This document shows, piece after piece, positions 13,180-25,344 of a stretch of DNA of 64,000 nucleotides. The number at the start of each line of letters is the position of its first letter. The stretch's first letter is position 1. The position numbers and the translations under genes are program-made. The notes beneath the pieces are model-generated. The model did no database searches, was not told the origin of the DNA, and saw only the letters and a program-made list of their open reading frames with translations. Source of the DNA: Sympetrum striolatum. Lineage: Eukaryota > Arthropoda > Insecta > Odonata > Libellulidae. The stretch is from positions 55,622,939 to 55,686,938 of the forward strand of contig OX388351.1 in the NCBI GenBank assembly GCA_947579665.1. The letters are read 5' to 3'.

Positions 13180-13600
13180 ATGAAATTATTTGTTTGGTGT
13201 GGGTTGCTTTGAGGGTACGAAACTTGGACTTCAAGAAAGGAGGAACTCAAACGTTTTGAGGCCTTTGAAATGTGGGTATAGCGTAGAATAGAGAAAATAA
13301 GTTGTGTTGAGAGTAAATCGAACATGGAGGTGCTGGAGATGGTTGGGGAGGAGAGGACTTTTATCGAAGTGATTAATCGTAGTGGGAAAATATTGACGGG
13401 AGAGGGATTGGCGAATATTGTAATTGAGGGTAAAATTCAGGGGGAAAAACATAGGGGAAGATATAGACAAAAGTCGTAGGATGACATAAGGGTTGGGGTT
13501 AACCATAAGGAAATGAAGGATATGGCGCTTAATAGGGAATTTTGATTGTACATGAACCTATCAAAAGGCAGAACACTCATGATGTTATAGTTGTTATTGA
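13180..13600 (+). pseudogene. Non-LTR retrotransposon RT C-terminal relic
   Basis: One plus-strand frame, followed from 13180, reads KLFVW, then GYETWTSRKEELKRFEAFEM, RRIEKIS, EVLEMVGEERTFIEVIN, IEGKIQGE and MKDMALNREFW. This matches the C-terminal region of non-LTR reverse transcriptases common in arthropods (YG-x-ETWTL, RLEAFEMW, NEEVL, GKR-x-RGRPR). In-frame stops occur at 13210, 13279, 13477 and 13543, so it is dead, though no frameshift is needed across about 360 bases. The polymerase and endonuclease domains are absent, as in a 5'-truncated LINE copy. The minus-strand relic at 5345-5685 carries the segment that normally lies just upstream. Minus-strand frames over this region are shadows. 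Confidence 0.75.
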
Positions 13601-14539
13601 ATGTCAAAGCGCCATTAAGTATAAATTAAAAGAAGTTTCCCATATTTACATCTTTTCCTCTACTCCCTCTATAACGATTTCGACTGCTAATTAAGGGAAT
13701 CGGGTTCCATTTACATAAAGAAAATAATGAAAAATTGAAGTCTACTTCTTGATATGATATCGCTAAGGTGTTGAGCAGATGTAAATTAAATGAATTGTTG
13801 ATGAATACTTTCACCATGGAGCAGACCAGACCCTAATTCATTCCGAATTACCGAAGCATATTTCTTGAAATGGTATGTCGACAAGACAGTGATGACGCTG
13901 CTAATATTGATTTCAATAGTGATGATATTTTCAAGAAACGAAATCGATATTTGAAGTGATGTTATGACGGATTTTATCAGGCTGAATTTGTTCAGGTACT
14001 TATACACGTATTCGCTTGCATAGTTCTCTGAAGTCTGCCAGTGTGAGCTTAAATGGAACAAGGCCTTTCCTCGCTGTCCCATTTCCACTTAAGTGGCGTC
14101 CTCAACGACTGCAATCATTTTCTGAGTGCTCTTGATCTGAGATCGCTCCTTTGTTTTAAAGTGGGGATTGCTTTGAGATGCGTGGAATCGAGTGCTTTTG
14201 GAGAATAAAGCGTTTGAATTGGTCCCGGACTTGCAACACCTGCGGTCCAAATCGGACTTGAAGCTGCTCCATTTATCCCCCGGGAACACCTTTGTCACAT
14301 CCTTTGAACTGCGTCTTATCAAACGAGAAACCTCAACTCCGGTTGAATTCCTCTACTTTATTAAGCGTTTTCCTAAATTTGGAATATATTCGTTTTGTGG
14401 ACAGTATCATATACGTTTCTAGCTAGGACTGGAAAAAATTGCGAAAATCAGAAACTGAAATCATAAAATAAATAAATACAATTCCTCCAAAGTTGGAGTA
14501 CATTCACAGTTAATTTGAGTTAATTTGCAGGAATGTTTG
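13601..14539. other. Unassigned sequence
   Basis: Frames at 13786-14088 (minus) and 14192-14422 (plus) have no recognisable domains. No repeats could be defined. Confidence 0.4.
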
Positions 14540-14760
14540 TTTCCTTTCCATCACAAGCTACTGTTGTCCTTCGCCGGTGAAGTACTCCTAAGCTCTGATG
14601 AACTTTTCAGGAAGTCCTCCGCCGAGGCAACAGTAACAGATAACACACAAAACCGTTCCCTGATCCGGAAAAATCCTATCAGCCGGGATTCTAACCCGAG
14701 CTTTTGTGGTTGGAGCGATAGCATAGATGGCATGCTATCCACTCTAGTAGCTAAGCATGA
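14540..14760 (-). mobile_element. tRNA-derived SINE
   Basis: On the minus strand an A-box-like stretch TAGCTACTAGAGTGG (14739-14753) is followed about 40 bases later by a B-box-like GGGTTAGAATCCCGG (14684-14698). That is the spacing of an internal Pol III promoter in a tRNA head. Downstream on the same strand lies an unrelated body, including a GTTTTGTGTGTTATC stretch, running to about 14540. A tRNA-like head followed by a unique body is SINE architecture. The B box carries one change from GGTTCGAATCC (A for C). Poly(A) tail and target-site duplication are not clear. The overlapping frames at 14525-14791 and 14551-14742 are artefacts. Confidence 0.6.
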
Positions 14761-17700
14761 AAAAAATTCTATTTATGCCCTCACTTTATAATATGTGCTT
14801 GTATGTACTTCATTAACACTTGATGTTACATTTATTGTTAATATCTGTATTCATATTTTTATTATCCATCAAATTTAAAAATATGTATGAAGTACTCTCT
14901 TTCAGGGGAATTTTCGAATAAGTTCTCTTGTTAATGTGGAAAGAAGCTACTGGAAAGCTCAGCCGTTTTCGAATCCCGTTATATTACATGTTGTTTTCAT
15001 TATACTATTTATTCCAAAAAATCGACGATTGATTTGGAATGTTATCATATATATCAGGTATAAAATGAAAGAACTTTAATTTTCAGAGAAATTGACAATT
15101 TAATACATAGTCAAATTTAATTAAAAATATATAAAATGAAATGGTAATAAGTATCAGATGGAGATATGGTTATTGGAATATAGACCGAACCAAGCTACAG
15201 TATAAGTGACTGCAATCGCAACGAATACAGAATTGCATGTTTGAAGTAATGGTACGATATCTTAGTAGGAGCGTTAAAATTCTCGTTTTTCTTTTGGCTT
15301 TGCTTACTTTGTGGAATTTATATTCCTTGTAGCATTCTGAAGACCCTCCATCTTTGTTGTCTTTCTTTCGAATCATTTCTCATATTTCCATTTAAGCTCG
15401 TCTTACCAAGCATTTCTTAGACATTGGCAGATGTCAATTATCTTGGCAGAACTGTTCCTACCCTTATAGTAAAATGGTGAGCTTTTTTCATCGAGAGATT
15501 CTTTGAGATAAAAAAGAATTAATTGGAATAAACCTTCTCTCGATAAAGTACGTATTGGGATAGATGATCGACGTTATCCGTTACTATCCCCAATTTTGGA
15601 TGAGAACCATTTTTATATGAGGGTAAATTGAAGTTCCATGCGCAAACATAAAATAATTTTTAATTTACGATAACGAGTTGTTTGTTACAATTTTTTAACG
15701 CTTTCAACTATGAGAATAACATTTTGGGTAATTGCATTCATTCGTATATATTGCGTTTTTATGTCAATTTCTTAAGTTTAATAGAAAAATATGTTAAGTT
15801 TACTAGGTAAAACTACTACTTTTATTACAATTTAATATTACTGCCAGGAAATTTGGCTATTTTTTCAAAAGATAATGATCTTCTTAATAAAAAGAAATAA
15901 TAATTTGAAGATGTGATGCAATTAGGAAATATATTCATATATTTGTCCTTGAATAAGAAGACAACGAGTAGGAAAGCTATGAAATTAAATTCTTTACATC
16001 ACTTCGTATTGATTTTATTTCCGTTACCAATGGCATGCAACGGCAAAAATCTTAATATAGCTATCGAAACAAGCACATGACATGCATGTCAACATCAACA
16101 ATTACCATCATTGAACTAGCCTTTTGACATATTTAAGCTACTTGTGTGTTTACAAAATATAAACTAGACTAAATAAACGATTTTTTATCAATATTTATAA
16201 ATTCAAATGATGCAGCAAGGACTAAATTTAAAGTATTCATATTATAAACTCTTATTATTGAGATAAAAAAAATGCTGTATTTGTGAATCGAATCATTTTT
16301 CTGAATCCAATCGCCAAGCATGGTAGATATAGGAGAGGGACGTTTATGGAGGGGTTTCCCTCCCGACTTTTTAACGAATGTCAGGCAATCGTTTGTAATT
16401 TAGTATTTCCCCATACACCGCTGCCATCTGGTCTGATGGCCTAATCGCAGCGTAATTTGAATAAAAAAAAATAAATATACGACTCTAATTCATATTCCTT
16501 TTCCTTTATTCTTATGTAAACCGAGATGAGAAAACCATCCCTCCATTTTGCTCTCCAGAAGCATCCGATAACCTTTAAGAGAAGGAGTTCTACCAAAGTG
16601 GTTATGTGGGCATAAATCCATTCGCTGCCCATTTTCTCCTTTCACCGTCATATCTAATGCTTTGATGGCGTTCCAACTTGGCATCAGAACCTAGGAAAAA
16701 TATTATTTTTTTTCTGTGGTCAGCAAAATACGGAAATTAAACCCCTGAATGTGGTATGGACTCATTCCATGAGATGATAAGCACATTTTTAAGCCAACGT
16801 GTAAATTTTAGCTCGTATGTTTTTAATCGATAGAAGTAGGAATGGATGAGCATTAATCGCATGAAGATAGAAATACGCTCGCGGAAATATATAGTAATGT
16901 TTTATAGTTTTTGTAGTAATTTATTGCGTATATTTATTTGATTATGCTTTTACACTAATTTACCCTTTTCAATATCGCTGGTATTTTTATATGTGTTTTT
17001 TATCTGTAAATACCTCCATATCATGAAAATTCATAATACCCAGTTTTCAGCTGATTATTTTATTATCCTTTCTATGTATCGATTGATGTGTAATTCTCTC
17101 TTTTAGCTTACGCCAATATATTTTTTATCAGGCTCCCCTTCCTCAAATATATAAAAGAACCACCTTACTCTAGGTCCCTCATTGCACATTGGGTTTGAAG
17201 ATTCTTTCCACAAAATAGCCCTGATATCAATTTTCGATAAATTGATGGCAGTGCCCAATCGGTTCCTTAATTGCTGTTTGGCCAATTACGTCTCATTTCC
17301 TCTGTTTCGAATCCTAATGAAGTCCTTAAGTAAAAACAGAAAAAGCTATTTATCGAATGTCCTTTCGGAGGAAGGGGTCAAGAGTTTGCCAAAACCCTTT
17401 TTTATGCCGGTCAAAAGGAATAAAAAAGGCACCATTGAGAGAAGCACCCTCTTCAAATTACCCTAGTAAATCCCTGATGAATTATTTACTTTGAAAATCC
17501 CTTCTCTCTGTTTGATATCATCATCGTCTGATTGGTCGGATGGAAATCATTTCGGGATTACTTTTCTGAAATGAAAATACATAATCAAATCCAGTGGAAA
17601 TCATTGTGATGATATCTGGAATATCAACGATTAGGGTGGGAAGTTTTGGGAACTGTGAGAGTCGGCATTAATAAATTAATACTTTCTCTGTAAAGATGTG

Positions 17701-18189
17701 AATTATAAATCTGGGATGGAACGTTGATAGAGTAAACCATTATAGCGCGCAAGGAATAATTGTTACAAACTTGATGTACCCAAGATCAACTCCGTAAATA
17801 GGTGGCATAATTAGACCAACAAAATACTAGATTAAAAACAACCGCTGCAACTCCGTGAAAAATTCTTTTGTGATGTAAAAATATTCTCTCACGTAAGCTT
17901 AAATACATTTTTAAAATATTGTTATTTTGTATTGACTAATGCAATAACGAGAGATCTGAGTTATTTGTTTAGAGTTAAGGTGGTTGGGTAACAGATATTC
18001 ACCTCGAATCGTGGAAATATCCTTATACCGTACAAAGAAAGAATTTTTTTATGTTTAGGAACTTGAGGTATTGCGTCATGTCATTATTCTTAACATTAGA
18101 AGATTTTCCGACCTCTGCGTGAATAAAAGATCATTTGCTTTTTACAATGTAATTTCAGCCATCTTCGCTACCGAATGATTGCTTCTATT
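14761..18189. other. Unassigned AT-rich sequence
   Basis: Only short frames without domains (15170-15376, 16441-16684, 17103-17285, 17182-17466). No repeats or RNA genes could be supported. Confidence 0.45.
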
Positions 18190-18535
18190 TTAGCATACTT
18201 AAATAAATGATAATCTTGGATTGAGATTCTTTAACCATAGCGGAATCAATTGTGCCCCCAAGCCATAACCAAGACGTATGGTATAGAATCGCGTTTGTAC
18301 AGTAAACCCAATCCTCATATAAACTTCACTATTTGCTTCATACCGGATGCCTTTTCTGCCTGTCAACTCCTCATCTACTGTAACACCAATTTCTACACCT
18401 CCACCATAATTATATAGCCGCCACTTAACGCCATACTTTTACTCAGACGCCCGTGTTGAACATGACCCTCTAACCCACTCGCCATACCCTTCAACAACGC
18501 TCTCTTGTATTCCTCCTCGGCGGCTTTCATCAAAC
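18190..18535 (-). other. Minus-strand open frame with one stop, unknown
   Basis: One minus-strand frame stays open from about 18535 to 18190 apart from a single TAA near 18439, about 112 codons in AT-rich DNA. The second part has no ATG start; it contains YNYGGGVEIGVTVDEELTG and YEANSEVYMRIGF. The patch is GC-richer than its surroundings. It might be a decayed exon or a transposon coding relic. I recognise no family, and chance is possible. Confidence 0.2.
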
Positions 18536-19098
18536 TTTATGGACTGTTAAAATACTTTTAGAAACAAGAACGTGCTGAAGATTCGAATGTTTCCTAAAGA
18601 TAACATTTAAAGGTTTATATGCCTATAAGAATATCTTTTCTTAGCACCACTGAAAAAAGAAGCAGCTTAGCAAGAAAGCTAAAGGAAAAATTTTCTACTC
18701 TTAGAAAGACTATGTAAATCATTTATAAAATTCGTAATATTTGGAAGGTAATCTAAGTTAAAAGGCACAGCAGGGTTACTTAAAGTAACACCGATATCTC
18801 TAATATTTCAACATTTATCTATCATACGCTAGTTGAACCAGCGTAAAATATAATTTGTAATTCTATTTTATGATGTAGAGGATAAACTTGCATTAGAATT
18901 AATAGGTAAAGCAAAATTAATTACGTGGTAAGTTTTTATTTAAACTATAAAAAGGTGAGGATGAATGCCCTTATAGGTTAAATGCGTCCCAGAGGTCGCA
19001 TCTTCCACTCTTCAGACAAATGCCAAAGTAAATCGAAAACAAATTTTCCCCAATTTCGAGCCTAAAATAAAACAATGCCAGTTAAAGTGAGTATTCAC

Positions 19099-19106
19099 CC
19101 TATGAC
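19099..19106. repeat. Left target-site duplication of hAT element
   Basis: CCTATGAC directly precedes the CAGTGGCGGC terminus and recurs exactly at 21743-21750 after the other terminus. An 8-bp duplication is diagnostic of hAT transposition. Confidence 0.9.
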
Positions 19107-20148
19107 CAGTGGCGGCGCGTGACTAAAAGAACAGGGGGTTCACTTCAAAATTCGTATATTTTTAAGTGGCCGCGATTAGGTTAAATATTCTGGCTCATAC
19201 TAGAATATTGCCTCTGCTTACATGGACGCAGTATAATTCACAACAACCAAGGATAAAAGCAGTAGAAATATGAAAATTAATATTTCGGGTTGAATCAATA
19301 TATGCCTTTGTTGTAAAAAATCCCTATATTCTCGAAAATTGAGTTTTTATTTAAATTATCGATTCATATTTCTCCGTATATATTTTTAAAGACCAAAATA
19401 CATATTAATATTCAAGTTGTATTTATTTTTCGAAATATCAAATATAATCATAAGAAAATAAATTAATTACCTTGTATTGTTTTATTCTGGGTTGAAGTAT
19501 TTGGCAGGACTGTCACCGAATAAATTTTTGAGATTAATGCCCCAAATCAAATACACCTATTTTTTCCCAGGTCGCGTCCTTGTCTTTCGCAAAGAGCAAA
19601 CAAGGAAAACAGTATAGCCCATTGGAAGAGTCGCAGCCACAAATCCAACTGTTTCTCTCGTATATCTATGGCTTAAACACTCGGAAGTATTGCCTACCTT
19701 TGCTTCTCTGACTCTGAGATAGGTTCAGCAAAAGAATAGGACTTCCTACTTCTTTTATTGCACATTTTTCTTAAACAGAAATAGAGGAAAAATTAATCCC
19801 TTTCAGAAATTGGGCACTATTCATCATAAAGAGCGAAAAAAACTGTTGACAAACAAGTAACGCAGTTGGTTTACATACTGAATACGCCACAAGCAACCAC
19901 AACACCGGTAACTGAATAAGTACCCTGGATACGAAAAAATTCCAGGAATTCACAATATTGCAGCGCATTATGGGTAGCCATTACATAGCTGCAGACACCA
20001 GTGCATAAAATAACATGCAAAGTAGGCGACACGAATAGCTAGTGCCAAGTTTTGTCGCCCAGAGACAGTATTAGGCGCCGGCAAATAAGGAAAAAACTCA
20101 AGTTCTATGCGTGTTAAACTAAAGTCAGGAAGCGTTAAATGCTAGAGT

Positions 20149-20577
20149 TTGGATAAAATGTTTCCTTTCAGGAATAGAGTTCGGGAAGGTGGCGGGCCCT
20201 ATGTTCCTCCTCCTCCAGCCATGACTTCGTCAATAGCTAGGCTTTACCATTACTGGAAGGTATCACAACATCCATCAATTTTCAACAAATTAATTCTGGC
20301 AGATCTTGCTTTAACTTCTCACAGTGCTGGCACGCAGAGAGCTGTGTCAATCCATACCTCACTTAAATCCAACAAACAGTCAAGCCTTTTTAGAGAAGCT
20401 ATAAATTCTAGGATGTACACATCGCAATTAACAGTGTTGGAACTGCATATTATGACCAAGGACCTGCTGTTGCCCGTTTTTTAGAGATTGAAGAAAGAGG
20501 AAGAAAGCTTACAGATGCAGAAACTTATGAAATGCATGAATTGGTTAAAAAGTATTTTGCCAAGTACAACGTAATTA
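20149..20577 (+). pseudogene. hAT transposase C-terminal (dimerisation region) relic
   Basis: The first frame (20149-20484) contains HYWKVSQHPS, LADLAL, then SAGTQRAVSIHTSLKSNKQS and EAINSRMY. This corresponds to the hAT C-terminal segment, where A-x-S/T-AGT-x-ER-x-FS is followed by a basic linker and N-x-RM-x-IN. A shift to another frame near 20420 then gives NSVGTAYYDQGPAVARFLEI and DAETYEMHELVKKYF before the end of the homology. The conserved E-R of the dimerisation motif is Q-R here. The N-terminal BED finger and the catalytic RNase H core are not visible, so the copy is defective. Its position between the two hAT termini supports the call. No close relative could be searched. Confidence 0.6.
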
Positions 20578-20642
20578 TTTCTTTAAAGAAACAATTAAAA
20601 ATGAAAATTTTTATAAATTATTATTTAAAATTAATTATCCAT

Positions 20643-21420
20643 ATATATATACGAATTAAAGTTGCTTGCATACTGCAAGAATATTGATGGTACTAATTTC
20701 AAGTCGATATCACATCGGGAAAGTCCTGAAACGTAATTCTACAATCCACCTTTGAAATATATGGTAGAATACAAATGGTGCCCCAGCGTCGAACCAATAA
20801 TCATAAGGCAAAAGATAAATTATAAATATGAAAGGCTCATTTCTTCTGTTTACATGACTGGCCATATAATTTTCAATTTCTCGGTAAATGAATCATAAAG
20901 AAAATTGAAATTCCCACCATACATTTCAAATGGTAGAGCCGCTTGGTCTCGAGCACAAGACATTTCGGGAGTTATGAATACATATAACGACCTGGTAGAT
21001 ACAAAACTTATTTAATCCAAAGTTTTGTGTTGATATCGTACTGGGATGATCTTCAAATACGATTCCATTATCCCCATTTGCAATGCATAAAGGAATGTAA
21101 ATGGCGCTCTGGAATCGAACCAAGAATAATCATGGAAACGTTAAACAGCGAATATGAAATGTATTTATGATCTCTATTCACATGCCGGGTTTTAAGTTTC
21201 CATGTCATTGGGAAGACATTTAAAAAAAAACTGAAAAATCGCCACAATACATTTTAAATTGTAGAATATTTGCCCTGACCTAGCGTCGAACATGGGATAA
21301 TCTTCGAGGGTGTCTTTATAGTTTTCGTTGAACATACACGGCTTCCAGCGATTCCTCGAATTTTAACTCTCTAATTTGCCGGAAAGTGCCTAAAACAAAT
21401 TTCCGAAAATTCCATGAAGC
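20643..21420 (-). repeat. B-box array module, copy inside the hAT element
   Basis: Minus-strand B-box motifs (CGAACC or CGAAC on the plus strand) start at 20790, 21116 and 21287, with a degenerate position at 20950; the spacings are 160, 166 and 171 bp. The same spacings (157, 166, 171) occur at the matching motifs of the element at 40055-41240, and the blocks between are recognisably similar. The low-coordinate end has the same hairpin (CTTGCA-TAC-TGCAAG, 20665-20679) next to a TA run. Homology stops near 21420, so the copy is truncated there relative to the 40-kb copy. It carries no protein. Confidence 0.75.
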
Positions 21421-21530
21421 CTTTCGCGTCGGCTGTCGCTGCAACGTAGTGCAGCGATCGGCCCATGTTTAAAGGCCGTATGCCCCTCTTTCCCCTCACC
21501 GCTCTTCGCCTATAACGCGACGTCTGAAGG

Positions 21531-21552
21531 GGTTCACTTCGGGGAGTGAACC
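21531..21552. repeat. Subterminal hairpin of the hAT element
   Basis: GGTTCACT (21531-21538) and AGTGAACC (21545-21552) form an 8-bp stem with loop TCGGGG. The same GGTTCACT word occurs just inside both hAT ends, so it is probably a repeated subterminal motif, the kind hAT transposases bind. Confidence 0.65.
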
Positions 21553-21742
21553 TCGCGCGAAGTCAAGCTAGTTGGAACCAAAAGCGGCAGAAATCGCGAC
21601 TCAACGAAGGAAAAGTTAGGTCCAGTAATTGGTGTTATGGTTATTTGGGTCATGGTAAGAACATTGGTATAAATGAAAATAGTACAGTAGTTTTCTTAGG
21701 GGGTTCAGTGAACCAGTGAACCCAATGGACCCGCCGCCACTG

Positions 21743-21750
21743 CCTATGAC
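21743..21750. repeat. Right target-site duplication of hAT element
   Basis: CCTATGAC follows the right terminus and exactly matches 19099-19106. Confidence 0.9.
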
Positions 21751-23466
21751 ATCTATCTGTTGCATATGATAGCTATAGATTTCCCAAATTAACAATGACA
21801 ATTGACCAAATTTCATATAGAGCAGATAAGTGTTTAATTGAAGAGGCTTCAGGTACTTTCAGCCGGAAACGGAATTATCTCCGGCGAACTAATGGAGGAA
21901 TTCTATCAAAGTGAAAATGTGTCATCTCAGGAGATGTATCTTAGGAATCTCTCACATTTAGTGAGAAGGAAGTAGTCCCTTTATATATTACGAGCCTTTC
22001 TCTGTTATGAGAGTAGACTCATTTCAACATGACTTAGGAATACAAAGAAAGGTGCTTCCTTTGAAGTGGCCATTCCTCGGACTCAACTTTCTTCTCCTCT
22101 TAAGAACTCCCTTTTTCACTCACGCACAATCCCAGACTCCTCTCCTTTCTCAGACAATTTGAGACATTCATAGAAAAGGCCAAGCTTTTATTCAAAATTA
22201 TAAATGGTGTTCCGTGATTTTTTCCAGATGTTATGTTCCAATGGGAATCTTATAATGCAGGAGCAGTTTCATTTTCATGCAGGAAAGAAAAATTGGACTT
22301 ACGAGTTGTAATTAGCGTGTGATGTTTGCCGAGCAATAAAAGTAGATTGCCCCAATTTCGCCTAGTGTTTACAAGGGCCTTGTAAACGGCTTTTTTCGAC
22401 CATCTGACCTTTAAATATTATAGCGAGTCATATTAAAGCTGAACCGAGCGAGCCTTTTACAAAAATAAGTGCTTATATAAATGGAGAAGCCACCTTACAA
22501 AATGTAATAATTGAAGGACAATTCTTCATTATGTTTAAGTAACATCACACGGATCTTGCGGTGATTTTATTTAAAGAAAGACACCCTTTTGTGTAAGGGT
22601 TAAAATAAAACTATCGTGCAATAGATTATGGGCCTTTATTTTATTTATTTGTTCATAAATGAAATAAGATAAATATTTTAACCCATAGATAGCTCTAATA
22701 CAAAACAGTGAGTAAGAGAACCATTTCAATGTTTGAGCATGAAGGGATATAAATTCTTACTAACATGAAAATCGAATGTAAAACTCATTTAAACAGGATA
22801 AGGCAAAAAGTTATCAGTCCAAATTCTCATTTTGACAATGTTGCTTACTTCCCTGAAACAACTACGTTAGGTAATATATTAGAAAAGGAACTTTTCAGTG
22901 ATTAGTATTGTACCATCATTGAAAAAAGCCCTGCTAAAACTACTTCGGCGGATTGGAACTTGTTTACTTTGGATACTCAAATAGGAGACACCCTGGGAAA
23001 AATTCATTTCGCTGTCCAAATCCGGACCCAATTCCACTCTATTCAATTTATCCGTCAAAATACGTTAAGACGCATTCCCATTTCCCCGTAAATTCGTGTT
23101 TCCTAAGTGGAAACTTCCTTTTTTCGGGACTCCAAACACAATTTCTTGGTGGCCACCCCATGTTGCCTTCCTATATTGATAAAACTGCCATCTATGTATA
23201 AAACTTCGATGTGCGAGATTGATGACTCATTTTGAAGCGACGACATCTTCCAAAATAGCTGAAAGGTCCCTTCGTCCTCAAATCTCGCCCTCTATCTTTA
23301 TGTCGAGGAACTATCGGACGTCTCTGAAAGTTTTTAGTGACTTTGCTTCAGCACCCAATATCGATCTTCACTTTTTATTCAGGACTTTACGAGGTGATTT
23401 CCTACGAATTTCATTTAGGGATCCTAAGGTGCCTGTCTATCCATTCAACTAGGAATCGTAATTGGC
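21751..23466. other. Unassigned sequence
   Basis: Frames at 22953-23201 and 23219-23452 have no recognisable domain. No other feature could be supported. Confidence 0.4.
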
Positions 23467-23588
23467 TAATATCGAATGCACATATTTCTATAGAAGAAAC
23501 TAATTGTCAACCCTTATCTTATATATAATATATAATATCGAATGCACATATTTCTATAGAAGAAACTAATTGTCAACCCTTATCTTAT
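23467..23588 (+). repeat. Perfect 56-bp direct duplication
   Basis: Bases 23467-23522 recur exactly at 23533-23588, separated by a 10-bp AT spacer (ATATAATATA). No substitution separates the copies, so the duplication is recent or an assembly artefact. Confidence 0.9.
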
Positions 23589-24419
23589 GGGCTAAATGGA
23601 GAAGGAGACATTTATGCATTGATTAATTCTTCTATTGTAATAATAAAAGAGCTAACGAATATAATCATAATACTACAGCTCTAAGGATATATTAATGTAG
23701 AAAATATACAGTTAAGATACATTTTTAATGTAACATAGCACAACCATAATTTAGACGAGAAAATAATTTTAATTTTAATATTTATTTGCCAGTAGATAAT
23801 ATACTGGATGTAATTTTATATTTACCATATATTTCTGTAAATAAGACAATTCAAGGTCAGCGTTTTACATTTTTAGGATATGTATAGCCTGTCAGATGAC
23901 CCCCAAAATACCAATGGCCTATAATTTTAGATTAGATCAGTGATCATCATTTGGATAGTTCTACTGTATAGCAAAGCATATGGAATCATGTTTATCCCAT
24001 TCGTAATTTTTCGAATTATCAAATTTTATTTTCTTACATCCTGCAGTACTGCCACACAATACTTATTACACGAATATTTATACGGATTATTTTTGTATGT
24101 GTCTTATAAGACGACATTGGATTTTGGGGGCCTTTTTTAATGACTCAATTACCATCTTATCTGCACGGTACAGTGTATATATTATTTATATATGATAATT
24201 TTGTAATGGCACAGCAAAATTCTCTTGTGACGATTTTTTTCTTTCAGAAAGTTTCTTGGAATCATTTATAAAATACTAATTGCAATGAATACATATCTGT
24301 ACTAAATATACTGTATGAACATAACAGACTTACTCGGGGAAAGGTTCTGCGGGACTCAAATAGCCGAAGTAATGGACTAACATATCTGAAACAATCCAAA
24401 TATTACCTTTGCGACCCAA

Positions 24420-24444
24420 TTGGAGGGGATTAAATCCCCTCCAA
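24420..24444. repeat. Perfect 25-bp palindrome
   Basis: TTGGAGGGGATT (24420-24431) and AATCCCCTCCAA (24433-24444) are exact reverse complements around a single A. The GC-rich core stands out in AT-rich surroundings. It could be a small cruciform or a dimeric protein-binding site. Confidence 0.85.
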
Positions 24445-25296
24445 TGCAGCATCGCCAAAAGTTAGTAGGAAATACTGCTCTTAAAACGGCGACTTTAATA
24501 TAATCAGGTGTCTAAAGTTAAAATACTGTTACCATGTTTTAATTTAATAAAGCTGAATATCAACTTTCAAGGTGGATCATTTTTTGAAACCTGTTAACCA
24601 AATTTCCTCGAGATCGTTCCCGCGATAGAAATTTTACCTTTCAAAGTTGTTGCTCATACTTTTGCAGATCATACCAAATTTCTGTGTAAAAGGATTATAA
24701 CAGAAATCTGATCCGAGACAGCGATTAAGTTTCACTCCTATGCATGTACTGCTGGAAATTTAAAAATGATGTTTTTAGAGTGTGGGAAAATTTTGCTGTG
24801 CTCCCCAGTCTATGATTTGTTTTTTTTTTCAAACTATAAATTGAATCCCGTTGATCCCATGGTGTGTGACAAGCAAAATTTATCACATGAAAACGTCCAA
24901 CTCTCAGAAAATGCGAAGAAAATATTCTTTATTTATATGAGGTTTAATGATACTTTTCGTTAAGAATTAAAATTTCCAATCACGCATCCATTAAAATTAA
25001 TCATATTGTAAATTAGTATTTAATTCTCTGGTAATTATATAACAAGAAAGATTTTTATTTAATATTGTATTCTTCACTTTTAATTTTTCTCGGCACTCGG
25101 CACATACATAATATTATTTAAAGCTTACTGTTTTTACATTTTTATATTGGTATGATCAACCACGTACCTGTTTTTAAACTAACAACAAATATTTAAGTAC
25201 CAGTCGGAATCATTATTCTATCAATCACTCACGAATTACGATAACTTAAGGAACATTTAAACACTTTTTGCCTTTATTTAATGCTCTTGGTATCTT

Positions 25297-25344
25297 TTCC
25301 AGAGGAATTTAGGTAACAGTTTCCAGAGAAATTTAGGTATCATG
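25297..25344 (+). repeat. 24-bp imperfect tandem duplication
   Basis: Two adjacent units, both starting TTCCAGAG and containing AATTTAGGTA, at 25297-25320 and 25321-25344, differ at a few positions. This looks like a simple local duplication. Confidence 0.75.

Larger units (their letters stand above)
19107..21742. mobile_element. hAT-superfamily DNA transposon, 2636 bp, inactive
   Basis: The ends read inward as CAGTGGCGGCG on both sides (19107-19117 and, inverted, 21732-21742). Both subterminal regions carry GGGTTCACT-type motifs. A perfect 8-bp duplication (CCTATGAC) flanks the element, as expected for hAT transposases. Inside lie a broken transposase C-terminus (20149-20577), a foreign B-box array (about 20643-21420) and a subterminal hairpin (21531-21552). 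The ends diverge after about 11 bp, and the right end has a duplicated GGTTCACTG motif. The intact target-site duplication argues for a single insertion, with the B-box array either present beforehand or inserted later. Confidence 0.9.
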
